Below, piece after piece: positions 42,457-52,121 of a DNA stretch of 64,000 nt (position 1 is the stretch's first letter; each line of letters starts with the position of its first letter). The translations under genes and the position numbers were made by a program. This DNA comes from Candidatus Eisenbergiella merdavium (GTDB lineage Bacteria; Bacillota; Clostridia; Lachnospirales; Lachnospiraceae): the NCBI GenBank assembly GCA_019119595.1, contig DWWS01000028.1:27474-91473 (forward strand), written 5' to 3'. The notes beneath the pieces were generated by a model, which was given only the letters and a program-made list of their open reading frames with translations, searched no databases and had not been told where the DNA came from.

Positions 42457-42822
42457 CTTCATCCTCATCCGGGCTGCCCAGGCAGCCCTCTATACAAACA
42501 CAGGCATTTTGCATCCGTAAAGCGGGAACACAGCGCAAATGCCGTACCGAACCGTTATCCGCGCCGCCCTTTTTTTGTTCGGACGGCTTCCTTAAAAACT
42601 ATTATAAACCGCTGATCTTTCTTTATGCAAAACCTGTTTAGTAAAATCTGACATAGAAATTTTGAAATATTATACCATGTATACAAAAATAATGCCAGCC
42701 ATAAATACAAATGCGATTATATCACATTTTTCCGGTTTGTAAACAGTTTTTCGTATTCCGCCGCTTCCGGCGCTGCTTTACGCGCTGTTTTTGACGCTTC
42801 CGGCGCAGTTTTTCGGTTCGTA
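42457..42822. other. Intergenic region carrying murA promoters
   Basis: No gene is supported. Besides the murA promoters, it has two copies of GCGCCGGAAGCG near 42764-42805 just after the M23 peptidase stop, and no convincing terminator with a T run. Confidence 0.6.
42669..42743 (-). promoter_or_regulatory. Two candidate murA promoters
   Basis: On the minus strand, TTTACA, 16 bases, TATAAT (42716-42743) is followed downstream by an extended -10 element TGGTATAAT at 42669-42677. Confidence 0.6.
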
Positions 42823-44391
<1,569 letters not shown>

Positions 44392-44403
44392 GAAACCCTT
44401 TCC

Positions 44404-45039
44404 TCAGCGCTTCCGCTCCGCCTTTTTCTTCGCCACGCTGAAGCCGAATTTCCCGATCTCCTTACCCAGAGGAAAATACCTTCCATGGGAATAGCAGATC
44501 GGCTTCGCCCAGTCCAGATGAAGGCTGCCCTTTTCGTCCAGATATGCCTCATCCACGCTCACGGAAACCACCCTGGCAAGGAACAGGATATGGCTCCCCA
44601 GAGCAAGCTCCTGCTCCACACGGCATTCCAGATTCACCGGGCACTCCCCGATGAGGGGCGCCTTCACCTTTCTCGCAGGAACAGGAGTCAGCCCCGCCGC
44701 CTCCCACTTGTCCGCATCCCTGCCGCTGATCACGCCGCAAAGATCCGTCGCGCGGGCCAGCTCCTCCGTCGTCAGGTTCACCACAAATTCCCCGGTTTCC
44801 CGGATCATGCCGCAGGAATATCGTTCCGGCCGCACGGAAATGGAGAGCATGGGCGGATTGGTGCAGACGGTACCCGCCCAGGCCACCGTCAGGATATTGG
44901 TTTTTCCCGCCCTGTCCGCGCAGCTCACCATCACAGCCGGAAGCGGATAGAGCATGTTGCCCGGCTTCCACTCCTGCTTTTTCATCCCCTGAGCATTCTG
45001 GCCGGGCCGCTTTTTCTCTTTTTTTCTCAAATCACTCAT
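44404..45039 (-). CDS. Flavin reductase-like FMN-binding protein
   Basis: A 211-residue protein with the split-barrel FMN fold. Seen: PAVMVSCADRAGKTNILTVAWAGTVCTNPPMLSISVRPERYS near the N-terminus, FVVNLTTEELA, and CPVNLECRVEQELALGSHILFLARV, the flavoredoxin-like core. Such proteins carry FMN and transfer electrons or reduce flavins. The first ATG overlaps the upstream stop (ATGA), implying coupling; MKKQEWKPGN at 44985 is an alternative start nearer the conserved domain. It lies between a coiled-coil membrane protein and an M23 peptidase, with no obvious functional link. Confidence 0.9.
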   Translation of the reverse strand: MSDLRKKEKKRPGQNAQGMKKQEWKPGNMLYPLPAVMVSCADRAGKTNILTVAWAGTVCTNPPMLSISVRPERYSCGMIRETGEFVVNLTTEELARATDLCGVISGRDADKWEAAGLTPVPARKVKAPLIGECPVNLECRVEQELALGSHILFLARVVSVSVDEAYLDEKGSLHLDWAKPICYSHGRYFPLGKEIGKFGFSVAKKKAERKR

Positions 45040-45791
45040 ATCCCAAGTATTCCCAGTATCTGCAGAATAAACAGCGACACGTTGGCAAGGGCGGCCGCAA
45101 GCGTGAAGATGAGCAGGAGCCTGGTACCCTTTTCCATCGTCTTTAGCTCCTGTGTCTGCTTCTTGACCTCGTCCACCACCACGGCCTGTACGTTTCGGTA
45201 TACCTTCACGTTTTCCTTATGATTAAAATCGTCCGCCTGCTTCTGCATCTCGCGCAGGCTCTCCGTCTGCGCGGCGAGCATCTGTCCGATCTCATCCACC
45301 CGCTTCGCGGCCTCCAGATTCCGGTCGTTGACTTCCTGAATCTTGGCAAGTCCCTCCTCGGTGAGACGGCGGATCAGCTCTGCGCTCTTCTCCGTCATGC
45401 CGTTTATCTGCTGCAGGGACGCTCCCGAAACCTTTTCCAGCCCGTCAAGGGCCTCCTGCGACACCTGGCTTAAACGCGCCTCACCTGCTGAGGAAAATCT
45501 GCGCAGGCCGGCGGAGCACTCCTTTCCAAGCTGCTGGATCCCCTGCAGGCTTTCCTCGGCAAGCCTCTGCATCCCCGCCGCGCTTTCCTCAGTGAGGGAC
45601 TGGATCCCGACGGCGCTTTTATCCGTATAACGCTGTATCACGTCCAGCGTCTCCACATTCTTCATGTTTGCCTTCCGCATTTCCTGCAGATAGCCGTCGT
45701 ACTCCACAAGCTGATTGCGCAGGCGCTTTGCCTCCTGTGCGTCCCAGGAGCCGCGCAGCCCCTCTGTCCCCTGATCCCTGTAATTATCCAT
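45036..45791 (-). CDS. Coiled-coil protein with C-terminal membrane anchor
   Basis: A 251-residue protein of unknown function. Seen: a short polar head, then about 150 residues of nearly continuous alpha-helix with repeating units such as GIQSLTEESAAGMQRLAEES, which keep an 11-residue periodicity, and a single C-terminal membrane segment (LLLIFTLAAALANVSLFILQILGILGI). This tail-anchored layout points to a cytoplasmic rod held at the membrane. The MDNYRD start at 45791 has GAGG nine bases upstream. It heads the operon with the flavin reductase and M23 peptidase, so a scaffold role at the envelope is conceivable but not shown. Confidence 0.8.
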   Translation of the reverse strand: MDNYRDQGTEGLRGSWDAQEAKRLRNQLVEYDGYLQEMRKANMKNVETLDVIQRYTDKSAVGIQSLTEESAAGMQRLAEESLQGIQQLGKECSAGLRRFSSAGEARLSQVSQEALDGLEKVSGASLQQINGMTEKSAELIRRLTEEGLAKIQEVNDRNLEAAKRVDEIGQMLAAQTESLREMQKQADDFNHKENVKVYRNVQAVVVDEVKKQTQELKTMEKGTRLLLIFTLAAALANVSLFILQILGILGI

Positions 45792-46152
45792 CCGTAAAAT
45801 CCTCATATTCCGAAGCGTCCAGGGCGAGCTTGCCATCCCGGCAGGCTGTGACGCTTTGGCACCTCCCGCCGCCCTTCCGCCTGGCCTTTATACAAAATCC
45901 GTCGGGCAAAAAGCCCCTGTTTCGACTTTTTTCATTCTAGCATTAATCCCGACATTTTACAACCGCCGTTTCCTTTTCCTTTTTGTACATTTTGCACTAT
46001 TTTAGTTTTCTCTAATCTCTATTTTTATAAATATTAACCACGCATTCACACGATGTTCACACTTTATTCATAATTTGTTGTTATACTGTATTTGTCAGTT
46101 AAGGGAAGGCTGATTTTTCCAAAAGCAGATAAAGATAAATTTTTTCATAATA
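45792..46152. other. Intergenic region upstream of the coiled-coil gene
   Basis: No gene is supported. It contains the promoter at 45934-45962, a long hairpin in the leader (45813-45819 pairing with 45850-45856) that ends in CGGAATATGAGG, and an AT-rich stretch from 45990 to 46100 with no recognised signal. Confidence 0.6.
45934..45962 (-). promoter_or_regulatory. Promoter of the coiled-coil/flavin reductase/M23 operon
   Basis: TTGTAA, 17-base spacer, TAGAAT on the minus strand; start near 45927. Confidence 0.65.
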
Positions 46153-46237
46153 GCCCCGGTGCCGCAAGGTGCCGGGGCACTCCTCATTTTTGCGCAGAAA
46201 ATGGCCCGGCCGGGGATTTCTGCTTCCCGGCCAGGCC
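46153..46237 (-). terminator. Two GC-rich hairpins after the alarmone synthetase
   Basis: The first hairpin met by minus-strand transcription (46203-46237) pairs GGCC-GGCCGGG arms and is followed by ATTTTCTG; a second (46153-46178) pairs GCCCCGG arms. Either may terminate transcription. Confidence 0.55.
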
Positions 46238-46282
46238 TGATATTCGAGGACAGCCCTTCTTTATTTGATTTGAAAGCGGTTT

Positions 46283-46942
46283 TCAGCCGCCGGCTGTGCC
46301 GGATTCCTTTTCTTCTCCCAGGGTCTGTATTTCCTCGTTCAGCGCCAGCATTCTCGCATCCAGCTGCGAAACCATTTTCGCGCACTCCACCAGCTCTCTT
46401 CTGATATGCTCCGGCGCCCTTCCCTCAAATTTATAATTGATCTTATGCTCCAGGCTCGCCCAGAAATCCATGGCGACCGTCCGGATCTGGATCTCCACCT
46501 TCACATCCACAATGCGGTCGGACAGAAATACCGGAACCGTTACCAGCATGTGATAGCTCTTATAGCCGCTTTCCTTGGGATGCCGCATATAATCCTTCAC
46601 GGAGATCACCCGGATATCGTTCTGACTGCGCAGCATGTCCGCGATCCGGTATATATCTGAGGTAAAGGAACAGATCACGCGGATCCCCGCGATATCATTG
46701 ATATATTTCACCATATTTTCTATGGTGGATTCATAGCCGTACCGCTTCAGCTTCTTTACGATGCTTTCCGACGTCTTGATCCTCGATTTGATATGCTCGA
46801 TCGGATTATAGCGGTGCACATGCTGGAACTCGTCGTTAAGTATTTCCAGCTTGGTGTTGATCTGCTTCAGCGCCGCATGATATACCAGCATGGCTTCCTG
46901 CCAGCTATCCACCTGATCTTCTCTGTCCACTGCAAACTCCAT
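46283..46942 (-). CDS. Small alarmone synthetase (RelA/SpoT domain, RelQ/RelP-like)
   Basis: A 219-residue single-domain (p)ppGpp synthetase with no hydrolase, TGS or ACT domain. Seen: RIKTSESIVKKLKRYG, DIAGIRVICSFTSDIYRI, the substrate loop PKESGYKSYHMLV, and VEIQIRTVAMDFWASLEHKINYKF with the EIQIRT catalytic strand. Such enzymes raise alarmone levels under cell-wall or other stress, independent of the ribosome. The start is ATG 46942, five bases after GAGG; an in-frame GTG two codons earlier is possible. It is a single gene with an extended -10 promoter. Confidence 0.93.
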   Translation of the reverse strand: MEFAVDREDQVDSWQEAMLVYHAALKQINTKLEILNDEFQHVHRYNPIEHIKSRIKTSESIVKKLKRYGYESTIENMVKYINDIAGIRVICSFTSDIYRIADMLRSQNDIRVISVKDYMRHPKESGYKSYHMLVTVPVFLSDRIVDVKVEIQIRTVAMDFWASLEHKINYKFEGRAPEHIRRELVECAKMVSQLDARMLALNEEIQTLGEEKESGTAGG

Positions 46943-46980
46943 GGCCACCTCGTCCTCATTCAGTCATTTCTTCCGTGTGT

Positions 46981-46989
46981 ATTATACCA
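46981..46989 (-). promoter_or_regulatory. Extended -10 promoter of the alarmone synthetase
   Basis: TGGTATAAT on the minus strand, about 40 bases before the start; no clear -35 box. Confidence 0.5.
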
Positions 46990-47064
46990 TAATCCCTGTG
47001 ATAATGTATATATTTTACAAAAAGTTTATATTTTTTATTGCTTTTTTGGTAACTATTCCGCTTC

Positions 47065-47093
47065 TTGCTTCCATTTGTCCTATCTGCTATAAT
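47065..47093 (+). promoter_or_regulatory. Promoter before the 88-residue protein
   Basis: TTGCTT, 17-base spacer, TATAAT; start near 47100. Confidence 0.65.
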
Positions 47094-47107
47094 TGCAGAA
47101 AATTAAA

Positions 47108-47163
47108 GATGGAGGGCACGAGCCTTCGGTCCGTGTCAATGAATGACTCCATCGTTCTTTTTT
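47108..47163 (+). terminator. Leader terminator (attenuator or small RNA)
   Basis: GATGGAG (47108-47114) pairs with CTCCATC (47147-47153), enclosing GGCACG with CGTGTC, and is followed by GTTCTTTTTT. It starts only about 8 bases after the predicted transcription start and ends 38 bases before the next gene. A second small stem GCCGC-TCTTG-GCGGC follows at about 47170-47184. Confidence 0.7.
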
Positions 47164-47200
47164 CAAAATGCCGCTCTTGGCGGCGGTAAAGGAGGAAGCC

Positions 47201-47467
47201 ATGTTCCGTTTGTGGGCCAAGATTTTCAGGGATAACAGAATGCTCGCAGATACCGTCATCTGCGACGCGTCGGAGGATACCAGAACGCATAAGGTTTTCC
47301 GCGCTCTCGATGAAGTATGCGGTCAGTTTGATCTGGGAAAGCCGATCTGGCTGGACGCGAACATCAGTGATTTCAAGCGCCACCGGAAAACGCGATTTCT
47401 GCAGGACAGCTTTGTGGAGCAGGTGGATTTCGACTATCTGGAGATTCAGGTCATCGAGGAGGACTGA
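47201..47467 (+). CDS. Small conserved protein of unknown function
   Basis: An 88-residue soluble protein. I chose MFRLWAKIFRDNRML at 47201 because GGAGG lies five bases upstream; longer in-frame starts fall inside the leader hairpin. The sequence is mixed: an amphipathic N-terminal helix, an acidic middle (VICDASEDTRTHKVFRALDEVCGQFDLGKPIWL), basic SDFKRHRKTRF, and an acidic C-terminus (QVIEED). I do not recognise a family with certainty; similar short proteins seem widespread in Lachnospiraceae. Its expression may depend on read-through of the leader terminator. Confidence 0.75.
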   Translation: MFRLWAKIFRDNRMLADTVICDASEDTRTHKVFRALDEVCGQFDLGKPIWLDANISDFKRHRKTRFLQDSFVEQVDFDYLEIQVIEED

Positions 47468-47570
47468 GGTTGAAAAGGAGGGGCCAGCGCGCTTCTCCGA
47501 TCAGTTCCTCTTGCCGGTATCAAACGCTCTCTTTTTTTCTCCCCGATTCTTTTTTCATGAATATTATTTA

Positions 47571-47599
47571 TTGACACAGAAAATAATATGTTGTAGTAT
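47571..47599 (+). promoter_or_regulatory. Promoter of the TrhA gene
   Basis: TTGACA, 17-base spacer, TAGTAT; start near 47606, which gives a leader of about 200 bases. Confidence 0.65.
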
Positions 47600-47804
47600 C
47601 ATAATATATAACACATGGTTTTCAAAACTACATGCTGCGTTTTTGCTTTGACAACATAGGGTTTTACGTAGTTTTCAGTCAAAAGCCCTGTCGAAAGAGA
47701 GGGACTGCGTCGGAAGAAAGCGCGCATTTTCTGATCCTGCTTTGCGCCGAAGCGTCGCAAAGCCTGTGATCACATCAAAAAACGCTTCGGCAATGGAGGT
47801 AAAA
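47600..47804 (+). promoter_or_regulatory. Long structured leader of the TrhA gene
   Basis: The region between 47468 and 47804 has no gene. Near its end CTTTGCG (47740-47746) pairs with CGCAAAG (47756-47762); the whole 9-base loop CCGAAGCGT is the exact complement of ACGCTTCGG at 47782-47790, four bases before GGAGG. This allows a pseudoknot or an alternative 10-bp hairpin next to the ribosome site. Confidence 0.5.
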
Positions 47805-48455
47805 ATGAGCGTAACAATCAGAGAGCCCGGAAGCGCTATCACACATTTTATCGGCATGATGCTTGCCATCCTGGCATCCACGCCGCTTCTGATCAAGGCT
47901 GTCCTTTCCGGCCAGCCCGTGATCTTTTTTGCAATGGTGATCTTCATCGCAAGCATGATCCTTCTGTATGGAGCCAGCGCGACCTATCATTCCATCAATG
48001 TGGGCGGGCGCATCCTGCGCGTTTTCCGCAAGCTGGATCACATGATGATCTTCGTTCTGATCGCAGGCTCCTATACGCCGGTCTGCCTGGTCATTCTGGG
48101 CGGAAAGCTTGGCTATACGCTGCTCGCCGTGGTGTGGGGCGTGGCCCTTCTTGGAATGGCGGTGAAGGCGTTCTGGATCACCTGTCCCAAATGGTTTTCC
48201 TCCGTGATCTACATCGCCATGGGCTGGATCTGCCTGGCGGTATTCGGCCAGCTCTGGAGCACCCTGCCCCGGGCGGCGTTTCTGTGGCTCCTCGCAGGCG
48301 GGCTGATCTACACGGCGGGCGGCGTGATCTATGCGCTCAAGCTCCCCCTTTTCAATGCGAAGCACAAATATTTCGGCTCCCACGAGATTTTCCATCTGTT
48401 CGTCATGGGCGGAAGCGTCTGCCACTTCATCTTCATGTTCTGCTATGTGGCATGA
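47805..48455 (+). CDS. trhA: TrhA/hemolysin III family membrane protein
   Basis: A 216-residue membrane protein with seven hydrophobic segments. Seen: ITHFIGMMLAILA near the N-terminus, LLYGASATYHSI, LRKLDH-like FRKLDHMMIFVLIAGSYTP, and the C-terminal GSHEIFHLFVMGGSVCHF with the histidines that define the PAQR/HlyIII family. Despite the name, most bacterial members are not toxins; they are linked to membrane-lipid homeostasis and may act as metal-dependent lipid hydrolases. The MSVTIRE start at 47805 follows TGGAGG by five bases. It is a single gene with an unusually long structured leader. Confidence 0.93.
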   Translation: MSVTIREPGSAITHFIGMMLAILASTPLLIKAVLSGQPVIFFAMVIFIASMILLYGASATYHSINVGGRILRVFRKLDHMMIFVLIAGSYTPVCLVILGGKLGYTLLAVVWGVALLGMAVKAFWITCPKWFSSVIYIAMGWICLAVFGQLWSTLPRAAFLWLLAGGLIYTAGGVIYALKLPLFNAKHKYFGSHEIFHLFVMGGSVCHFIFMFCYVA

Positions 48456-48502
48456 GCTTTTCCCTTGGCTTCATCCCGGTACACACCGCATTCTCCGCTC
48501 TC

Positions 48503-49447
48503 CTATTCCTGCAGCTGGCGGAACTGAGCAGGAGAGATCCCGTATTCCCGTTTAAACGCACGGTAAAAGGTGGAATAATCTCCAAAGCCCATTCTGGCGC
48601 ATACCTGCTCGGCGGGAATCTCCTCCAGCAGAAGGCTTTTGGCGCCGATCAGACGGCGCTGGGTCACGAAATGGTAAAAGCTGACCTTCATCCGTCTGCG
48701 GAACAGCTGGCTGATGCTGCTCTCGCTGACAAGGAAGATCCGTGCCGTATCGGACAGAGTTATCTTTTCCCGCAGGTGGCTTTCAATGTAAAGCACGATC
48801 TGATCCATCAGCTCCATTTTTTCCGCCGGAGGCGTTAAGGCTCTGTCCCGACAGCGCGCACGCATCAGCTGTACCAGCAGGCGCGTGGTATTGCCGCATA
48901 CCGCTGCCTGCCAGCCCGGCAGACTGGCATAGCATTCCTGCACTCCGGCTGAAAAAAGCCCGCGCAGCTCCTCGTTCCAGGCTGATCCTGCGGTACGCAG
49001 AAGGAACGGCTGATCCGGCAGGATCTCCTCGCCCGGGAAGGCCCTGATCAGTTCCTCCGCAAATAAAGGGCTGATCCAGATCACATAGCGGGTGTAGGGC
49101 TCCACCAGCTTATCCAGAAAAAGCGGACGGTGACTGACGCCCGGCGGGATGAACACCACGTCTCCTCTCTGCATGCGGTAGCGCTCCGTCCCCAGAAGAT
49201 ATTGAAGGCTGCCGCTGCGGCAGTACAGCAGCTCATAGAAAATATGGCTGTGAAGCTTTACCACATCTTCCTGAAAGCTCTCGTCGTCGTGGGTATCCAC
49301 ATAGACGGAATCCATCTCCATTTCCTGATAAATAGCCTCCGGCACATATCCGTCCGCCCGAAGCGACGCGTTCAGCTCCTTGCGTTTTTGGGAAAGCGGA
49401 GCGCTCTGGCCGATATTTGCGCGGCGGCGCATTTGGCTTATTTTCAC
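48503..49447 (-). CDS. AraC-family regulator with cupin sensor domain
   Basis: A 314-residue regulator. Seen: an N-terminal cupin (LHSHIFYELLYCRSGSLQYLLGTERYRMQRGDVVFIPPGVSHRP, about residues 63-110) for ligand binding, and a C-terminal AraC domain (IVLYIESHLREKITLSDTARIFLVSESSISQLFRRRM to YSTFYRAFKREYGISPAQFRQL). The start is GTG at 49447 with GGAG eight bases upstream. It is divergent from the symporter-creatininase-carboxylesterase operon and very likely controls it; an inverted repeat GCGAAAATTG-N5-CAATTTGCG at 49520-49543 lies between them. Confidence 0.94.
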   Translation of the reverse strand: MKISQMRRRANIGQSAPLSQKRKELNASLRADGYVPEAIYQEMEMDSVYVDTHDDESFQEDVVKLHSHIFYELLYCRSGSLQYLLGTERYRMQRGDVVFIPPGVSHRPLFLDKLVEPYTRYVIWISPLFAEELIRAFPGEEILPDQPFLLRTAGSAWNEELRGLFSAGVQECYASLPGWQAAVCGNTTRLLVQLMRARCRDRALTPPAEKMELMDQIVLYIESHLREKITLSDTARIFLVSESSISQLFRRRMKVSFYHFVTQRRLIGAKSLLLEEIPAEQVCARMGFGDYSTFYRAFKREYGISPAQFRQLQE

Positions 49448-49519
49448 AATTTTAACTCCATTCTTTTGTATATTTTATCAAAATTGTACCATATCTTTGT
49501 TGAATCTGCAAGGTATCAT

Positions 49520-49543
49520 GCGAAAATTGCAATTCAATTTGCG
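49520..49543. promoter_or_regulatory. Inverted repeat between the AraC gene and the symporter operon
   Basis: GCGAAAATTG and CAATTTGCG flank CAATT, a near-perfect palindrome about 200 bases before the symporter and 73 before the regulator. It is a possible operator; no clean promoter was found on the symporter side. Confidence 0.35.
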
Positions 49544-49742
49544 TCTTTTCAGAGGTAAAATATTAAGAAACGACGGATATTTTACGGTCACAGACAGGAA
49601 AAGATGTTTTTGTTCCGCGAGATATCCCTCAATCCCTTTCAGGCGGAAGGGCACGGGCCCGGCCGTTCCGCTCCGACACCTTTCAGGTCTGTTGTCTTTT
49701 CAGGCCGCAGACTGTCACCGTTTACAAAGGAGGATTCTGAAA

Positions 49743-51140
49743 ATGGCAAAAAACGCAACAGGAAGCCTGACCCTGAAGCACAAGATCGGTTACGCGATGG
49801 GCGATCTGGGCGGCTGCATGACCTTTGCCCTAATGGGCTCTATGGTAACCCGTTATTATACCAACGTTCTGCAGGTAAATACGCTCATTCTGGCCGGCCT
49901 GCTGTTTGTCTGGAATATCTGGGATGCCGTCAACGATCCGATGATGGGCATTCTGATGGATAAAATCTATTCCAAACGCAAAAATCCCAAGGGCAAGTTT
50001 CGTCCCTGGCTGCTGCGCATTGCACCCCTTCTGTGCATAACGTCCATCGTTTTCTGGACGGTTCCTACATTTTTCAAGGGTGTTTCCATGCTTGTAGTGC
50101 TGTTCTTCTGTAAGATCCTGTACGAAGGCTGCTACACCATGTTCAACATTCCCATGGGCTCCCTGCTCGGCGCGATGGCAAACAATGACGCAGAGCGTTC
50201 CACTCTTTCCAGCGCCCGCGGCTTCGGTTCCCTGGTCGGCAACGTGCTGCCCATGATGATCCTGCCCCAGCTTCTGGCAAAATACGGAGACACCTCCTTT
50301 GCCTTCGGAGCAGGCGCAGCGGTCTGCGCAGTTATCGGCTTCATCTTCTGCCTGCTGCATTACTTCTGGACTGAAGAGCGCAATCTGGCGGCGGTGGAAG
50401 CGGTCAGCGGCTCGGACGGCATCAAGGTCAGCGATATTTTCAACGTATTCCGTAAAAACCGCGCCTTCGTCGCTCTGATCATCCATGGTATCTGCATCTG
50501 CACCATGCAGTATGTCAACAATACGCTCGGTACCTATATGTACGGCGACGTTCTCGGGGATATTGGCGTCATGAGTTCCCAGAGCGCTCTTTCCATGATC
50601 ATCGGCGTCGTCTGCCTGGCGCTCTGCCCCATTGTCAGCAAAAAGATCGGCCTGGAAAAAATGGTCCGCATCTGCCTTCTGATCGGCGCTATCGGATATC
50701 TTGCGCTGTTCGGCTATATGATGGTCGCCGATATCAGCGCCATGGTTTACATGATCTGGAGCCAGATCGCATTCGGCATCGCCGGCGTTTCCATCTATAT
50801 GCAGTGGGGCCTTGTGGCTACGGTAACCGATTATAATGAGCTGATTACCGGAAAGCGCACGGAAGGAACCATCTATGGCACCTTCAATCTCTCCCGCCGC
50901 ATCGGCCAGACCGTAGGAAATTCCGCTGCCGTCCTCGCCCTTGGCTGGATCGGATATGACGCGGCTGCCGCCGCTCAGAGCGCCGGAACCGTTTTCGGAA
51001 TCAAAGCGCTGAGCGTGCTGGTTCCCGGTCTCTTCATGATCGGCTCCTGGATCGCGTTCAAATTCGTATGGAACATCACGCCTGAGATCCGCGCCCAGAT
51101 CGCTGCCAGAAAGGGCGGAAACGCTTCCGGAGCAAAATAA
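49743..51140 (+). CDS. GPH-family (MelB-like) sugar/cation symporter
   Basis: A 465-residue membrane protein with 12 segments. Seen: the N-terminal KIGYAMGDLGGCMTFALMGSMVTRYYTNVL and DAVNDPMMGILMDK motif, and the central RNRAFVALI-like segment NVFRKNRAFVALIIH, which mark the glycoside-pentoside-hexuronide:cation family. The substrate is unknown; relatives carry melibiose, glucuronides and similar glycosides. AAAGGAGG precedes the ATG at 49743; the frame is open much further upstream but without a ribosome site. It is the first gene of an operon with an amidohydrolase and an esterase, suggesting a substrate with an amide or ester bond. Confidence 0.93.
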   Translation: MAKNATGSLTLKHKIGYAMGDLGGCMTFALMGSMVTRYYTNVLQVNTLILAGLLFVWNIWDAVNDPMMGILMDKIYSKRKNPKGKFRPWLLRIAPLLCITSIVFWTVPTFFKGVSMLVVLFFCKILYEGCYTMFNIPMGSLLGAMANNDAERSTLSSARGFGSLVGNVLPMMILPQLLAKYGDTSFAFGAGAAVCAVIGFIFCLLHYFWTEERNLAAVEAVSGSDGIKVSDIFNVFRKNRAFVALIIHGICICTMQYVNNTLGTYMYGDVLGDIGVMSSQSALSMIIGVVCLALCPIVSKKIGLEKMVRICLLIGAIGYLALFGYMMVADISAMVYMIWSQIAFGIAGVSIYMQWGLVATVTDYNELITGKRTEGTIYGTFNLSRRIGQTVGNSAAVLALGWIGYDAAAAAQSAGTVFGIKALSVLVPGLFMIGSWIAFKFVWNITPEIRAQIAARKGGNASGAK

Positions 51141-51215
51141 GATCCGGCATTCATCACCCATGCACTCAGTCTCCGGCGGGGATTTTCTCATCCGAATGAA
51201 GAATGGAGGTTTTTT

Positions 51216-52061
51216 ATGAAACTGCGCACACGTTTTCTTCCTAAAATGTTGAACAGCGAGGCAGAGGAATATCTGTCCCAAAACGATATCATCATCGTTC
51301 CAGTCGGCACCGTTGAAATGCACGGCGGCTTTCCTCTGGACAGCGAAACGGTCATCAGCGAGGCTTACGCCCTGAAAATGGCCGAAGCCTGTGACGGCCT
51401 TGTTCTGTCCGGCCTTCCCTACTTCTATGCGGGAGCCACGGCCAGCGGCCGGGGTACCGTGCAGGTGAGCATCCGCCAGGGCATCGATTACCTCTCCGCC
51501 ATCGCCCACAGCCTGCTGCGCCAGGGCTTCAAACGGCAGATCTACGTCAGCTTCCACGGCCCGGCGCACATGACCTGCAGCCCAATGGTAAGGGACTTCT
51601 TTGACGAAACCGGAGTTCCTATCCTGTACATGGATCTCACCATGCAGATGACCCGTTCCGCTACAGACCTGTTCCAGAGCCTGGACAGCTTCCACGCCAT
51701 CACCGTTGGCGCGTACAAAATGCTGGGACGGCTGCAGGACGTTCCGCTGACCTCCGCCTATACCCATCAGGAGCCGCAGACCTGCGCGCCCTTCAACGAT
51801 CTGTTCGGCCTTGCCTATCAGAGCGCGGCCATCGGCTATTGCTTTGCCGATCCGAAGGATCATATGTCCACCACAGCCGTGCCGGATGAGGCCGCCCGAG
51901 ACCGCCTTGCCGCGGAGGGGGAGGCACTGATCGAAGAGCTGGTGAAGCGGATGGATATGCCTCATGTGGTTTCTCAGATGCAAAAGCTGAAGGCGTACAA
52001 TGACGCTGTAGCCGCCGAACGGCCCTGGATGCCGAGCGCATCCTCCGGAAAGCATTCCTGA
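51216..52061 (+). CDS. Creatininase-family amidohydrolase
   Basis: A 281-residue protein. Seen: VPVGTVEMHGGFPLDSETVISEAYALKMA (metal ligands E, H, D of the creatininase fold), PYFYAGATASGRGTVQV, and YVSFHGPAHMTC in place of the usual VNGHGGN-like block, with a further acidic residue in a later loop. Family members are zinc or manganese enzymes that open cyclic amides or hydrolyse ketone rings; true creatininase activity is not implied. GGAGG lies seven bases before the ATG. It lies 75 bases after the symporter and 60 before the carboxylesterase in the same operon. Confidence 0.87.
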   Translation: MKLRTRFLPKMLNSEAEEYLSQNDIIIVPVGTVEMHGGFPLDSETVISEAYALKMAEACDGLVLSGLPYFYAGATASGRGTVQVSIRQGIDYLSAIAHSLLRQGFKRQIYVSFHGPAHMTCSPMVRDFFDETGVPILYMDLTMQMTRSATDLFQSLDSFHAITVGAYKMLGRLQDVPLTSAYTHQEPQTCAPFNDLFGLAYQSAAIGYCFADPKDHMSTTAVPDEAARDRLAAEGEALIEELVKRMDMPHVVSQMQKLKAYNDAVAAERPWMPSASSGKHS

Positions 52062-52121
52062 CCTGCGGCCAGGCGGAAGCCGGCCGCGCTTCATACCGTT
52101 TTTTCTCCAGAGGAGGTGCAT

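Noticed and set aside
42764..42805. GCGCCGGAAGCG repeats after the M23 peptidase as terminator
   Set aside because: A CGCCG/CGGCG stem is possible but there is no T run on the minus strand.
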